From NCBI RefSeq assembly GCF_030053395.1, contig NZ_JASGBH010000011.1, positions 55,478 to 119,477 of the forward strand: a stretch of 64,000 nucleotides of DNA, in the 5' to 3' direction. The DNA is from Limnohabitans lacus. Lineage in GTDB: Bacteria; Pseudomonadota; Gammaproteobacteria; Burkholderiales; Burkholderiaceae_C. The notes beneath the pieces were generated by a model that worked only from the letters and a program-made list of their open reading frames with translations, ran no database searches and had not been told where the DNA came from. The translations under genes and the position numbers were made by a program. This document shows, piece after piece, positions 54,284-62,632 of this stretch; positions within the stretch are counted from its first letter, which is position 1; each line of letters opens with the position of its first letter.

Positions 54284-56071
54284 ATGCCAACACTGCACTG
54301 GGTCGGAAAAAACAAGGTGGTCAACCACCATCATGATGTGCCATTCCGTTTGCTAGATAAGCAATACAGCTTCAAAGCCAACGAGGGTACCCCGGCCAAC
54401 TCCATGAACAACCGAATAATTCATGGAGACAATTTAGAGTCCTTGAAAAGCCTTCTTCCAGAATTTGAAGGCAAGGTGAACTGCATCTATATTGATCCAC
54501 CTTACAACACTGGCAACGAAGGTTGGGTGTACAACGACAATGTAAATGACCCCAAGATCAAGAAGTGGCTTGGTCAAGTAGTCGGTAAAGAAGGCGAAGA
54601 CTTAAGCAGGCATGATAAATGGCTTTGCATGATGTATCCACGTCTGAAGTTGCTACATCGTTTGCTGGCTAAGAATGGTGTTTTGTTTTTGCAGTTGAAT
54701 GATGATGAGCTTCATTATGCAAAAGTCTTAATGGATGAGATTTTTGGCAGGGACTCGTATATCAATGAGGTTTGCGTGAAGATGAAATTGACTGCTGGTG
54801 CTTCTGGTGGTGGTGAGGATAAAAGACTGAAGAAGAATATTGAGAACGTTCTTATCTACGCAAAAGATAGAACTGGTGACGGTGGATTTGAGAAGTTCAA
54901 TGATGTCTACGATGAAGAGGATTTATTTGAAATCATTGAAGATATGGAATCTGAAGGAAAGAGTTGGAAGTACACAAGTGTTCTTTTGAATAAGGGTGAC
55001 TTCATTGAGGAACGAATTGTTTTAGACGGTGCCGGTGAAGAAATTAAGGTAAAGAAATATAAGAATGTAAAACGAACCACAGTTAACTCATTGGTTAAAG
55101 GTGGAGTTGAGCGCGAAGACGCATACCTTGATAATTACAGTTGGATATTTTCGGATACCAATGCTCAAACCAGTATTCGAACTCGAATCATGGATGAGTT
55201 TGAATCGCTTGCTGATGATGAGCTTTTGATTGCCGAATATGTACCACGATCAGGACGTGATAAGGGTACTGTTGTTCAGCACTACTACATTAGTCCAACA
55301 ATCAGAAGAGTTATCTGGTTGAAGGATACTGCGGTAAAGAGAGGCAAGAAGATTGTTAAGCTTGAGAAGGCTGGCACCTACTGGGACGGTTTTCCGCTTA
55401 ATAACTTGACGAAAGAAGGCGGGATTCAATTTCCAAGTGGAAAGAAGCCAGTTCTTCTAATTGATAAGATTCTTCGCTTGGCAACTACCAAGAACTCCAT
55501 CGTTCTTGATTCTTTTGCTGGCAGTGGCACAACTGCACATGCTGTTTTGAATCTTAATGCTCAAGATGGTGGAAGTCGTCGTTTCATCATGTGTGAAATG
55601 ATGGACTATGCAGAAACTATCACTGCTGAACGGATTCGCCGTGTTATCAACGGCTATGCTGAAGGTAATAAAGTTGTTGCTGGGACTGGTGGCGGATTTG
55701 ACTTCCTAAAGGTAGGTGAAGCTCTCTTCAAGGAAGACAGGAACCTCAATGAAGCAGTCGGTGCAGAAGCCATTAGAGGCTACGTGGCATACACTGAAAA
55801 AATTCCAACTGAAAAGCGCCTGGGCACTGAGAATTCTGTGAGCCCATATGCTTTGGGTTCAACGAATTCGGCTCTGTGTGTCTTCTATTATGAGAAGGAT
55901 AGAGTGACGACACTTGATATTGATTTTCTTGGGCAACTGAAAATCAAGGGTCTACTCTCCAGACCCGAACAGTTCGTGATTTACGCTGACAAGTGTGCTT
56001 TGGATAAGGACTTCCTTTACAAGCACGGAATCACGTTCAAGCGCATTCCTCGTGACATCACACGATTCTAA
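54284..56071 (+). CDS. mod: Type III restriction-modification methyltransferase subunit (Mod)
   Basis: The 595 residues have the beta-class adenine-N6 layout: the catalytic DPPY first (71-74, in IYIDPPYNTGNEGW), a central target-recognition region, and the SAM motif DSFAGSGTTA later (FAGSGT at 411-416). Mod recognises the site and methylates it, and is needed by Res for cutting. The middle part (about 110-340), with many charged residues, should define the target sequence. Codons are AT-rich, unlike the chromosome to the left. res starts 12 bases downstream. A CACTGG/CCAGTG inverted repeat lies 20-40 bases before the start. Confidence 0.93.
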   Translation: MPTLHWVGKNKVVNHHHDVPFRLLDKQYSFKANEGTPANSMNNRIIHGDNLESLKSLLPEFEGKVNCIYIDPPYNTGNEGWVYNDNVNDPKIKKWLGQVVGKEGEDLSRHDKWLCMMYPRLKLLHRLLAKNGVLFLQLNDDELHYAKVLMDEIFGRDSYINEVCVKMKLTAGASGGGEDKRLKKNIENVLIYAKDRTGDGGFEKFNDVYDEEDLFEIIEDMESEGKSWKYTSVLLNKGDFIEERIVLDGAGEEIKVKKYKNVKRTTVNSLVKGGVEREDAYLDNYSWIFSDTNAQTSIRTRIMDEFESLADDELLIAEYVPRSGRDKGTVVQHYYISPTIRRVIWLKDTAVKRGKKIVKLEKAGTYWDGFPLNNLTKEGGIQFPSGKKPVLLIDKILRLATTKNSIVLDSFAGSGTTAHAVLNLNAQDGGSRRFIMCEMMDYAETITAERIRRVINGYAEGNKVVAGTGGGFDFLKVGEALFKEDRNLNEAVGAEAIRGYVAYTEKIPTEKRLGTENSVSPYALGSTNSALCVFYYEKDRVTTLDIDFLGQLKIKGLLSRPEQFVIYADKCALDKDFLYKHGITFKRIPRDITRF

Positions 56072-56083
56072 GAAGAAGAACAC

Positions 56084-58795
56084 ATGGAACTTAAAGACTA
56101 TCAAGCTGATGTCCTGACTGACCTCAGTAAATATCTGGAAACCCTGCTTGAATGCAAGGGGCATCTTTTCAATGCTTTTGCAAAATATTGGAAGGATCGC
56201 GGTGTTCTCAATCAGGCGTACAAGAACAACATCAAGGAAGTGCCTCATGTATGTGTGAAGGTTCCCACTGCTGGCGGAAAAACCTTCATTGCAGTGAATG
56301 CCTTGGACAGAATTTTTTCTGCCTTTGCTGAATACAACCCCACACGCCCTAAGTTCGTAGTGTGGTTGGTTCCTTCACTGACCATCCTTGAACAGACAGT
56401 AAAGAACCTGTCCAACATTGATCACCCGTATCGTCAGCGATTGAATGACCTGTTCAGTGGTCGTGTGCAAATTTATGAGAAGGCTGATGTCCTTCAGGGT
56501 GCTGGGTTCAATGCGGACACTGTGAAGGAGCAGCTTTCGGTGGTTGTGATGTCGTTTGACTCACTTAAAGCAAACAACAAAGAGAACCGTAAAGCCTTTC
56601 AGGAAAACGGCTACCTTGCTTCTTTTTTGAATGATGAAGGTGAAGTTGTTGATCCATTGGAAGGAACTGATCCTTCCGCGCTCATTAATGTCATGCGAAC
56701 CCTCAAGCCGATTGTGGTTGTGGATGAAAGCCACAATGCTGAAAGCACGTTGTCAGTGGACATGCTTCGCAACATCAACCCAAGTTTCATTTTTGACCTG
56801 ACTGCTACACCACGAGATAACAGCAACATCATCAGCTATGTTGATGCCTTGCGGCTCAAGAAGCAAAACATGGTCAAGCTTCCTGTGATTGTTGCCAATC
56901 AACGAAGCCAAGAAGATGTGATCATGGCGGCCCTGAATATGCGGCGTCAGTTGGAAGAGTTTGCTAAGAAAGCTGAAGAAAAGGGCGGTGGCTACATTCG
57001 CCCTATCGTGCTGTTCCAGGCTGAACCGAAGAACAAGGATGACACCACCACCTTTGAGAAGGTGCGGGAAATTCTGCTTGAACTGAACATTCCAAAAGAA
57101 CACATTGCCATCAAGACTGCCAACATCAACGAGTTGAAGAATGTTGATTTGATGAGTCGTGATTGCCACGTGCGATACATCATCACGGTCAATGCGCTGA
57201 AAGAGGGTTGGGACTGTCCTTTTGCCTATGTGCTTGCGACACTGGCAAACAAGTCTTCTGTGGTGGATGTGACTCAAATTTTGGGGCGTGTTCTTCGCAT
57301 GCCATACACCAGAAAGCACAGCATTGAGTTACTGAACTTGAGCTATGTGTTTACCTCGTCCAGCCACTTCCAGAACACTTTAAGTCAGGTGGTTGTGGGT
57401 TTGAACAAGGCTGGTTTTTCAAAGCGCGACTACAGAGAATTTGATCTGTCTGCGATTGAGCAAGAGCAAGATCCTGCACCCTCACAAACTCAGGGACAAC
57501 TGAACCTTACTGCTCAAACGGGTGAGGAAAAGCCTGCTGAAACTGGTGCTGGCCAGGATCTTGAAATTGAGAAGAGCAAGCTCAATCCTGACTGGGAACA
57601 ACAAGCTGTGGAGCAAGCTGCTATAGCCCCAAATGGCGATCAGCCTGCCTCAACTGGCAATGATGCATCAGGTGTTGAAGCAATCAAGAATCAGGCTGCT
57701 GAACAAGCTAAAGAATTTGAAGAACAGGCCAATGCTACGAGTGGAGAAGCTGTTCCTGAAGAACTGAAGGCCCATATGAACGAGCATAAGATGAAGCAAA
57801 AGTTTGAAGAGTCTGCAAAGGCAATTCAGCTACCCCAGTTCTTCATCAAGCTGCCCTCAGATGGTGGGTTCTTTGACGGTGGTGACGAGTGGCACAAGTT
57901 GGCTAAAGAAAACTTGCTATCAAACTTTGTGTTGGCAAACCTCGACGCTACTATCAACTTCACAGCTATTGAATCTGATGTCTATAAGGTAGATGCGGAA
58001 GAGATTGGCAATGGTGAAAGTGCTCCATCTTTCACTGTAGTGAAGAAGGCAGAAAAGGAAAAGCTGAACAGCATCATCAAGAGTCAGCCGACTTCGGGTC
58101 AAATAACTTCTATCGTTGGTCGGCTCTTCAGCCTAATTGGGAAGAATACCTTTTACCCGATTGAAGACAACGATGTGAAGCACTACCTCAAACGAATTGT
58201 TGAGGCCATGAATGCTGATCTGCGTGCTGATTGCCTTGAGCGTGACTACGATTATGTCAAGCTTATTAAGGCTAAGATTCAGAGCCTTGCCAATGAGTAT
58301 GCTGCTAAGGAATTCGGCAACTGGTTGACCACTCAGAAAATCAAACTTCGTCCGTCATTCTCGTTGCCTGCAACGATTGCACCAAGTGAAAATGCTCCCG
58401 CTATCAGCAAAAGTCTTTATGTCACTGAAGGTAGTGTGAATAACTTGGAAAGCAAAGTTATTCGGGGTGTTGCAGAACTGGAAAACATTGTTTGGTGGCA
58501 CCGGAACCTTGAGCGTGGCAAGGGGTTCTTGCTGAATGGTTTTCTGAATCACTACCCTGACTTCATTGTTCTCACTGAGAGCAAGAACATCATTGTGGTG
58601 GAAACCAAGGGTGATGATAGAGACAACTCTGACTCCAAGGACAAGCTGAAGCTTGGCAAGATTTGGGAGTCCCAAGCTAACCAGATTGCGCATGAAACCG
58701 GCTACCGCTATCACTACATGATGGTTTTTGAGAGCAACCCGATTGATGGGGCTCATACCACTGGTGATGTGCTGAAGCTGATTGAGGCTATGTAA
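56084..58795 (+). CDS. res: Type III restriction endonuclease subunit (Res)
   Basis: The 903 residues contain an SF2 helicase: Walker A VPTAGGKT (60-67), DESH (214-217), FDLTATP, and motif VI QILGRVLRMP. A low-complexity Gln/Glu/Ala-rich linker spans about residues 455-570. The C-terminal PD-(D/E)xK nuclease shows Asp826 and ETK (840-842) in PDFIVL and VVETKGDD. With Mod it makes the ATP-dependent type III complex that cuts DNA with two inversely oriented unmethylated sites. All motifs are intact, so it looks active. Confidence 0.94.
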   Translation: MELKDYQADVLTDLSKYLETLLECKGHLFNAFAKYWKDRGVLNQAYKNNIKEVPHVCVKVPTAGGKTFIAVNALDRIFSAFAEYNPTRPKFVVWLVPSLTILEQTVKNLSNIDHPYRQRLNDLFSGRVQIYEKADVLQGAGFNADTVKEQLSVVVMSFDSLKANNKENRKAFQENGYLASFLNDEGEVVDPLEGTDPSALINVMRTLKPIVVVDESHNAESTLSVDMLRNINPSFIFDLTATPRDNSNIISYVDALRLKKQNMVKLPVIVANQRSQEDVIMAALNMRRQLEEFAKKAEEKGGGYIRPIVLFQAEPKNKDDTTTFEKVREILLELNIPKEHIAIKTANINELKNVDLMSRDCHVRYIITVNALKEGWDCPFAYVLATLANKSSVVDVTQILGRVLRMPYTRKHSIELLNLSYVFTSSSHFQNTLSQVVVGLNKAGFSKRDYREFDLSAIEQEQDPAPSQTQGQLNLTAQTGEEKPAETGAGQDLEIEKSKLNPDWEQQAVEQAAIAPNGDQPASTGNDASGVEAIKNQAAEQAKEFEEQANATSGEAVPEELKAHMNEHKMKQKFEESAKAIQLPQFFIKLPSDGGFFDGGDEWHKLAKENLLSNFVLANLDATINFTAIESDVYKVDAEEIGNGESAPSFTVVKKAEKEKLNSIIKSQPTSGQITSIVGRLFSLIGKNTFYPIEDNDVKHYLKRIVEAMNADLRADCLERDYDYVKLIKAKIQSLANEYAAKEFGNWLTTQKIKLRPSFSLPATIAPSENAPAISKSLYVTEGSVNNLESKVIRGVAELENIVWWHRNLERGKGFLLNGFLNHYPDFIVLTESKNIIVVETKGDDRDNSDSKDKLKLGKIWESQANQIAHETGYRYHYMMVFESNPIDGAHTTGDVLKLIEAM

Positions 58796-58807
58796 ATGGG
58801 CTGAGTA

Positions 58808-58844
58808 GACAGGCAGTGCGCCCAAGGGCTTGTCAAATCTTTTT
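58808..58844 (+). terminator. Possible terminator after res
   Basis: GACAGGC (58808-58814) can pair with GCTTGTC (58828-58834, one G-U pair) and is followed after five bases by CTTTTTC. The stem is short, so support is moderate. Confidence 0.35.
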
Positions 58845-58930
58845 CGGATCAGTTCCACTTGATTGAAAATTTTGGTTCAACATGGCACTGGATGAATTTA
58901 CAGAAACTTCCGCTTTTCAGACCTCTAACT

Positions 58931-58962
58931 GTGGTAGCATAACCAGAAGTTAACCACTCTGG
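58931..58962. promoter_or_regulatory. Nested inverted repeats before the unknown gene at 58970
   Basis: GTGGT (58931-58935) pairs with ACCAC (58953-58957), and CCAGA (58943-58947) with TCTGG (58958-58962), the last overlapping the ribosome site. A separate TTGAA-N8-TTCAA lies at 58863-58880. They could be operators for the XRE regulator encoded downstream. Confidence 0.35.
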
Positions 58963-58969
58963 AGCAACC

Positions 58970-59653
58970 TTGCTTACACACTCACCCTCGCCACAGCCTG
59001 CCCGCATCGTCGTACACCCTGCTGACGTGGATGCAAGACTCCAAGAGCTTGATCCAGCTCTGACTCAGGAACTCATGCTAGAGGCGAACCAGCGGGGCTT
59101 TGAGGCCAGGCTGGAAGCGACTCTTGCCCATGCTCCAACGGCGGCTGGCACACTACATTGGCATGCGTTCGTTCCTTCTCTCAGGCTCGCGCTGAAGGTT
59201 CAGGACTGGATCATTAAAGATCACAAAAACTGTCCACTTATTATTTCCGCTGACCGTTCAATTGCCATTGTTGTGATGACTGGCAACAGTGAAACTGGCA
59301 AGGAGTTCGGCAATCCCACGAACCAAGCCGACAAAGGTGCTGTTCTGGATGAAGCCGTTCAGAAGAACGTTCAATACCAGCTTTTTGAAAATGCCGCACT
59401 GAACAGGATGCAGAAGGGTGAGGGCGGTACGCAGCTTTGGGTTCTTCTTTACCATGTTGACGCTGCTGGAAAAGATGCCCGTGAAATCCGCAGTGAATTG
59501 TCATTGCCCTCTAGCTTTCACAAGAAAAAGATTATTGGATGGGCAGAGCGAATCATTCTTCGTTCAATTCCTACAGATCCTGCTACTCGCATTGCACCAT
59601 CGCTTCCCAATGAACCAATTGAAGTTGTGGTCGAACGTAAGACTGGTTCCTGA
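58970..59653 (+). CDS. Unrecognised protein paired with the XRE/ImmA gene
   Basis: The frame starts at TTG (58970), with GGAG 5-6 bases upstream, and gives 227 residues. I do not recognise a family. It is soluble, without signal or membrane helix. Features are a helical N-terminal part (DVDARLQELDPALTQELMLE), a possible alpha/beta core with WIIKDHKNCPLIISADRSIAIVVMTGNSETG, and a C-terminal basic part. The HHAP-like stretch is absent and no catalytic motif stands out. It lies 13 bases before the XRE/ImmA gene, so the two form an operon, as in toxin-antitoxin or sensor-effector modules, which is inference. Confidence 0.75.
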   Translation: MLTHSPSPQPARIVVHPADVDARLQELDPALTQELMLEANQRGFEARLEATLAHAPTAAGTLHWHAFVPSLRLALKVQDWIIKDHKNCPLIISADRSIAIVVMTGNSETGKEFGNPTNQADKGAVLDEAVQKNVQYQLFENAALNRMQKGEGGTQLWVLLYHVDAAGKDAREIRSELSLPSSFHKKKIIGWAERIILRSIPTDPATRIAPSLPNEPIEVVVERKTGS

Positions 59654-59666
59654 GCATGGTTAAAAC

Positions 59667-60773
59667 ATGTTGAATCCCGCCAGAATTCAATTCGCCAGAA
59701 CTCGCAGACGATGGACTAAGACCAAACTTGCCGAAGCACTCGGTGTTCAAAGTAGGTCTATCCAAGGCTATGAGTCGGGTGAATATTCGCCTGAGCCTGA
59801 GAAGCTTGAGCAGATTGCAAATCTGCTCCGTTTCCCTCTTTCTTTTTTTTCGGGGCCTGATCTCCCGAAAATATCGGAACATACGGCAAGCTTTCGCTCA
59901 ATGTCTAAGATGTCCGCATCTTTGAAGGACAGTGCACTGAGTGCGGGCTCTCTTGCTTTTATTTTGAACAACTGGATTGAATCAAGGTTTAAGTTACCCG
60001 CTTCAAACCTTCCTGATCTCAGTGACTTGTCACCTGAAGATGCTGCTGCGACCTTGCGTCGCATGTGGGGGCTGGGTGTAGCTCCTGTGAGCAACATGAT
60101 TCATTTACTTGAATCAAAGGGAATCCGTGTCTACTCATTGGCAATTGAGGCGCGAGAAGTTGACGCTTTCAGTGTGTGGCATGACAACACACCATTTGTG
60201 TTTCTGAATACCTTCAAGTCCGCAGAGCACAGTAGGTTTGACGCTTGCCATGAATTGGGGCATCTTGTGCGTGATAGTCATAGCATGTTGCACGGTAAGG
60301 CTCATAGCCCTGAGATGGAACGTGAAGCTAATGCCTTCGCTTCTGCATTCCTCATGCCTCGTGACAGTGTTATTGCGAACAAGCCAAACTGGCCAACTAT
60401 TGGGCAGTTGATTGAACTTAAAAGTTTTTGGGGCGTTTCGCTTGCTGCACTTTCTTACCGCATGAATCAACTTGGCTTGATGACCGAATGGGCTTACCGA
60501 AGTTTGTGCATTGATATCGCCAAGAAAGGCTATCGCACCAAAGAACCAAAGCCAATGAGGCAAGAAGTCTCCCAAATGCTCGCTAAGGTGTTTGAAGCGC
60601 TTCGTGGGGAAGGAGTTCGTAAGTCAGATATAGCGGCTGAACTGTGTCTGCTTGTAGAGGACTTGAACAACCTAACTTTCGGCTTGACGATTTCGAGTGT
60701 CTCCACTGCTGCTGTGCTTTCAGAAAAAGAGAACCCAAAGCCTACCAATCCGAGTCTGCGCATAGTGAAGTAA
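59667..60773 (+). CDS. XRE helix-turn-helix / ImmA-IrrE metallopeptidase regulator
   Basis: The 368 residues have an N-terminal XRE DNA-binding domain (about 9-54: WTKTKLAEALGVQSRSIQGY and ESGEYSPEPEKLEQIANLL) and a central ImmA/IrrE zinc peptidase domain with HELGH (195-199) and the third ligand candidate Glu220 in REANAFASAFLMP. Such proteins cleave a repressor or partner on a signal, as ImmA does in mobile elements and IrrE in the DNA-damage response. Here the likely partner is the overlapping-operon gene upstream. It lies inside the AT-rich defence island, between type III restriction and CBASS genes. Confidence 0.9.
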   Translation: MLNPARIQFARTRRRWTKTKLAEALGVQSRSIQGYESGEYSPEPEKLEQIANLLRFPLSFFSGPDLPKISEHTASFRSMSKMSASLKDSALSAGSLAFILNNWIESRFKLPASNLPDLSDLSPEDAAATLRRMWGLGVAPVSNMIHLLESKGIRVYSLAIEAREVDAFSVWHDNTPFVFLNTFKSAEHSRFDACHELGHLVRDSHSMLHGKAHSPEMEREANAFASAFLMPRDSVIANKPNWPTIGQLIELKSFWGVSLAALSYRMNQLGLMTEWAYRSLCIDIAKKGYRTKEPKPMRQEVSQMLAKVFEALRGEGVRKSDIAAELCLLVEDLNNLTFGLTISSVSTAAVLSEKENPKPTNPSLRIVK

Positions 60774-60822
60774 TAGAGTAGCCCCATGTTTGTATGGGTG
60801 CTGCAAAAAAGGGGGGCATAAA

Positions 60823-61695
60823 TTGCCGCGATCAATTGAACAAGGATTTAGTGATTTTCTGGTGAACATTAAAGCCACTGCTGCGGAAACTTCTGCAACG
60901 GTGTCGCACCGGGCTTCTATCAAGGCTTGTCTTGAAAATAATTTTGGACTGAAAAGGTTCACTCGCATTGGCTCATTTGGCAATGGAACCAATATATCGG
61001 CCTATAGTGATGTTGACTACTTGGCGTGCCTGCCTACGGCTTCACTTAAGCAATCTTCTGACTCATCGCTAAGACTGGTAAAGGACGCTTTGGTTACACG
61101 GTTTCCAAACACTGGCGTAGTGGTCCGCTGTCCTACAGTTGTTTGCCCATTCGGTGAATACAAGTCTCAACACACTGAAATTGTCGTTGCTGACTATGTA
61201 AAAGAAGATAGTGGCTATAAGGTCTATGAAATTGCAGATGGCAGTGGCGGTTGGATGAAAATTTGTCCAGACGCACACAATGCCTATGTTGACGCGGTAG
61301 ATAAAAAACACGGTGGCCAGGTCAAGCCACTTATTCGGTTCATAAAGGCTTGGAAATGCTACAGGGATGTTCCCATTAAATCGTTCTACTTGGAAATGAG
61401 GGTGGCAAAATACGCGGATGGTGAGTCCTGCATCGTCTATGACATTGATGTGAAAAGAATTTTGACAATGCTGCGGGATAATGGACTTGCAGCGCTACAA
61501 GACCCAATGGGGATTGATGGCTACATCTATCCGTGCAAAACCGAAGCTTTCAAACAGGATGCACTTTCCAAGCTGAACACCGCTGCAACAAGGGCAGAAA
61601 AGGCACGGGAGGCCACCAATGCCAATGACATCAAAACCGCATTCGATTGGTGGAAATTGCTCTATAACGATCAGTTCCCGAACTACTACCTATGA
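60823..61695 (+). CDS. CBASS cyclic oligonucleotide synthase (CD-NTase)
   Basis: The start is taken as TTG at 60823, with GGGGGG six bases before; an in-frame TTG at 60790 is an alternative. The 290 residues carry the nucleotidyltransferase signature RIGSFGNGTNISAYSDVDYL (GS at 50-51, metal Asp63 and Asp65) and a third acidic candidate Glu119 in HTEIVVAD, then PLIRFIKAWK and the SMODS-type second half. It should make a cyclic di- or trinucleotide on phage infection. The stop overlaps the next start (ATGA). No ubiquitin-like or HORMA partner is present, so it is a type I arrangement. Confidence 0.9.
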   Translation: MPRSIEQGFSDFLVNIKATAAETSATVSHRASIKACLENNFGLKRFTRIGSFGNGTNISAYSDVDYLACLPTASLKQSSDSSLRLVKDALVTRFPNTGVVVRCPTVVCPFGEYKSQHTEIVVADYVKEDSGYKVYEIADGSGGWMKICPDAHNAYVDAVDKKHGGQVKPLIRFIKAWKCYRDVPIKSFYLEMRVAKYADGESCIVYDIDVKRILTMLRDNGLAALQDPMGIDGYIYPCKTEAFKQDALSKLNTAATRAEKAREATNANDIKTAFDWWKLLYNDQFPNYYL

Positions 61696-62585
61696 GCATA
61701 ATTCAAAGGCAAGAACTGCCAGAAAACATTGAGCTTCTAGCAGCTCAAAGGAACCTCTACTCAAGAGCCAAGAACATCATTGGACTTCAAATGGTGCTAA
61801 GTGGTCCTATTGCTGTCGGTGCTGCCATTGTCACGATTGCACACCCAGATTTAAAAGGTTATGTCGCACTCTGGGGCATTCTGACGGTAGTCTTTGACCT
61901 CTTTGTTTTTACTCCTTGGGTCAAGAAGCTTCGAGACAGTGCTGCAAGGGTGCAGGAACTTTTTGACACCAAAGTTCTTGGGATTGATTGGAATGACATT
62001 GCAGTTGGCAAAAAACCTGATCCTGAATTAGTTCATGAAGAGGCTCAAAAGCATGGATTGGATGAGGCTAAAAAAGCTGGTCTAAAAAAATGGTATCCAG
62101 TCATCATTGATACAGTTCCAGAAATATTTGGCATCGTCATTAGCCAAAGGGCTAATGTTTGGTGGGATTGCAAGATGAGAAGAAAATATGCTTACTTCAT
62201 CAGGGTTGTGCTTGTATCCATTGCGCTGGGTTTAATCGGATACGGACTCTATGAGAAAAAGGATATGTTTGAATTCTTGGCATTCATAGTTGCTCCACTT
62301 GCCTCTACCTATGTTTTTGGCTATCGCCAAATGATGGAGCACACAGATGCCGCAGACAGACTGGACAAATTGAAAGACTTGGCTGAAAAAGTCTGGTCAG
62401 ATGCGGTTGCTGGCAAAGAAATTTCCGAACTAAAAATCAAATGCAGGACATTACAGGATCAAATTTTCGACCATAGAAAAAGAAATCCACCTGTCTTTGA
62501 TTTTATGTTCAGGTGGTTCAGAGACGACAACGAAAAATTGATGAACAAAGGGGCTGAAGCACTGATAGCCGAAGTTCCAAAATAA
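61692..62585 (+). CDS. S-4TM family pore-forming CBASS effector
   Basis: The 297 residues have two helix pairs: about 29-49 and 55-74, then 167-187 and 192-210, with a soluble middle and a helical C-terminus. This is the S_4TM effector layout with the family stretch VWWDCKMRRKYAYF. On binding the nucleotide signal it is expected to oligomerise and breach the inner membrane, killing the infected cell. It overlaps the CD-NTase by 4 bases, giving a minimal two-gene CBASS. Confidence 0.88.
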   Translation: MSIIQRQELPENIELLAAQRNLYSRAKNIIGLQMVLSGPIAVGAAIVTIAHPDLKGYVALWGILTVVFDLFVFTPWVKKLRDSAARVQELFDTKVLGIDWNDIAVGKKPDPELVHEEAQKHGLDEAKKAGLKKWYPVIIDTVPEIFGIVISQRANVWWDCKMRRKYAYFIRVVLVSIALGLIGYGLYEKKDMFEFLAFIVAPLASTYVFGYRQMMEHTDAADRLDKLKDLAEKVWSDAVAGKEISELKIKCRTLQDQIFDHRKRNPPVFDFMFRWFRDDNEKLMNKGAEALIAEVPK

Positions 62586-62632
62586 GAAGCACCTTGCTCT
62601 GCTGAAAGAGTGGAGCGATTAAGCAGGGAAAA

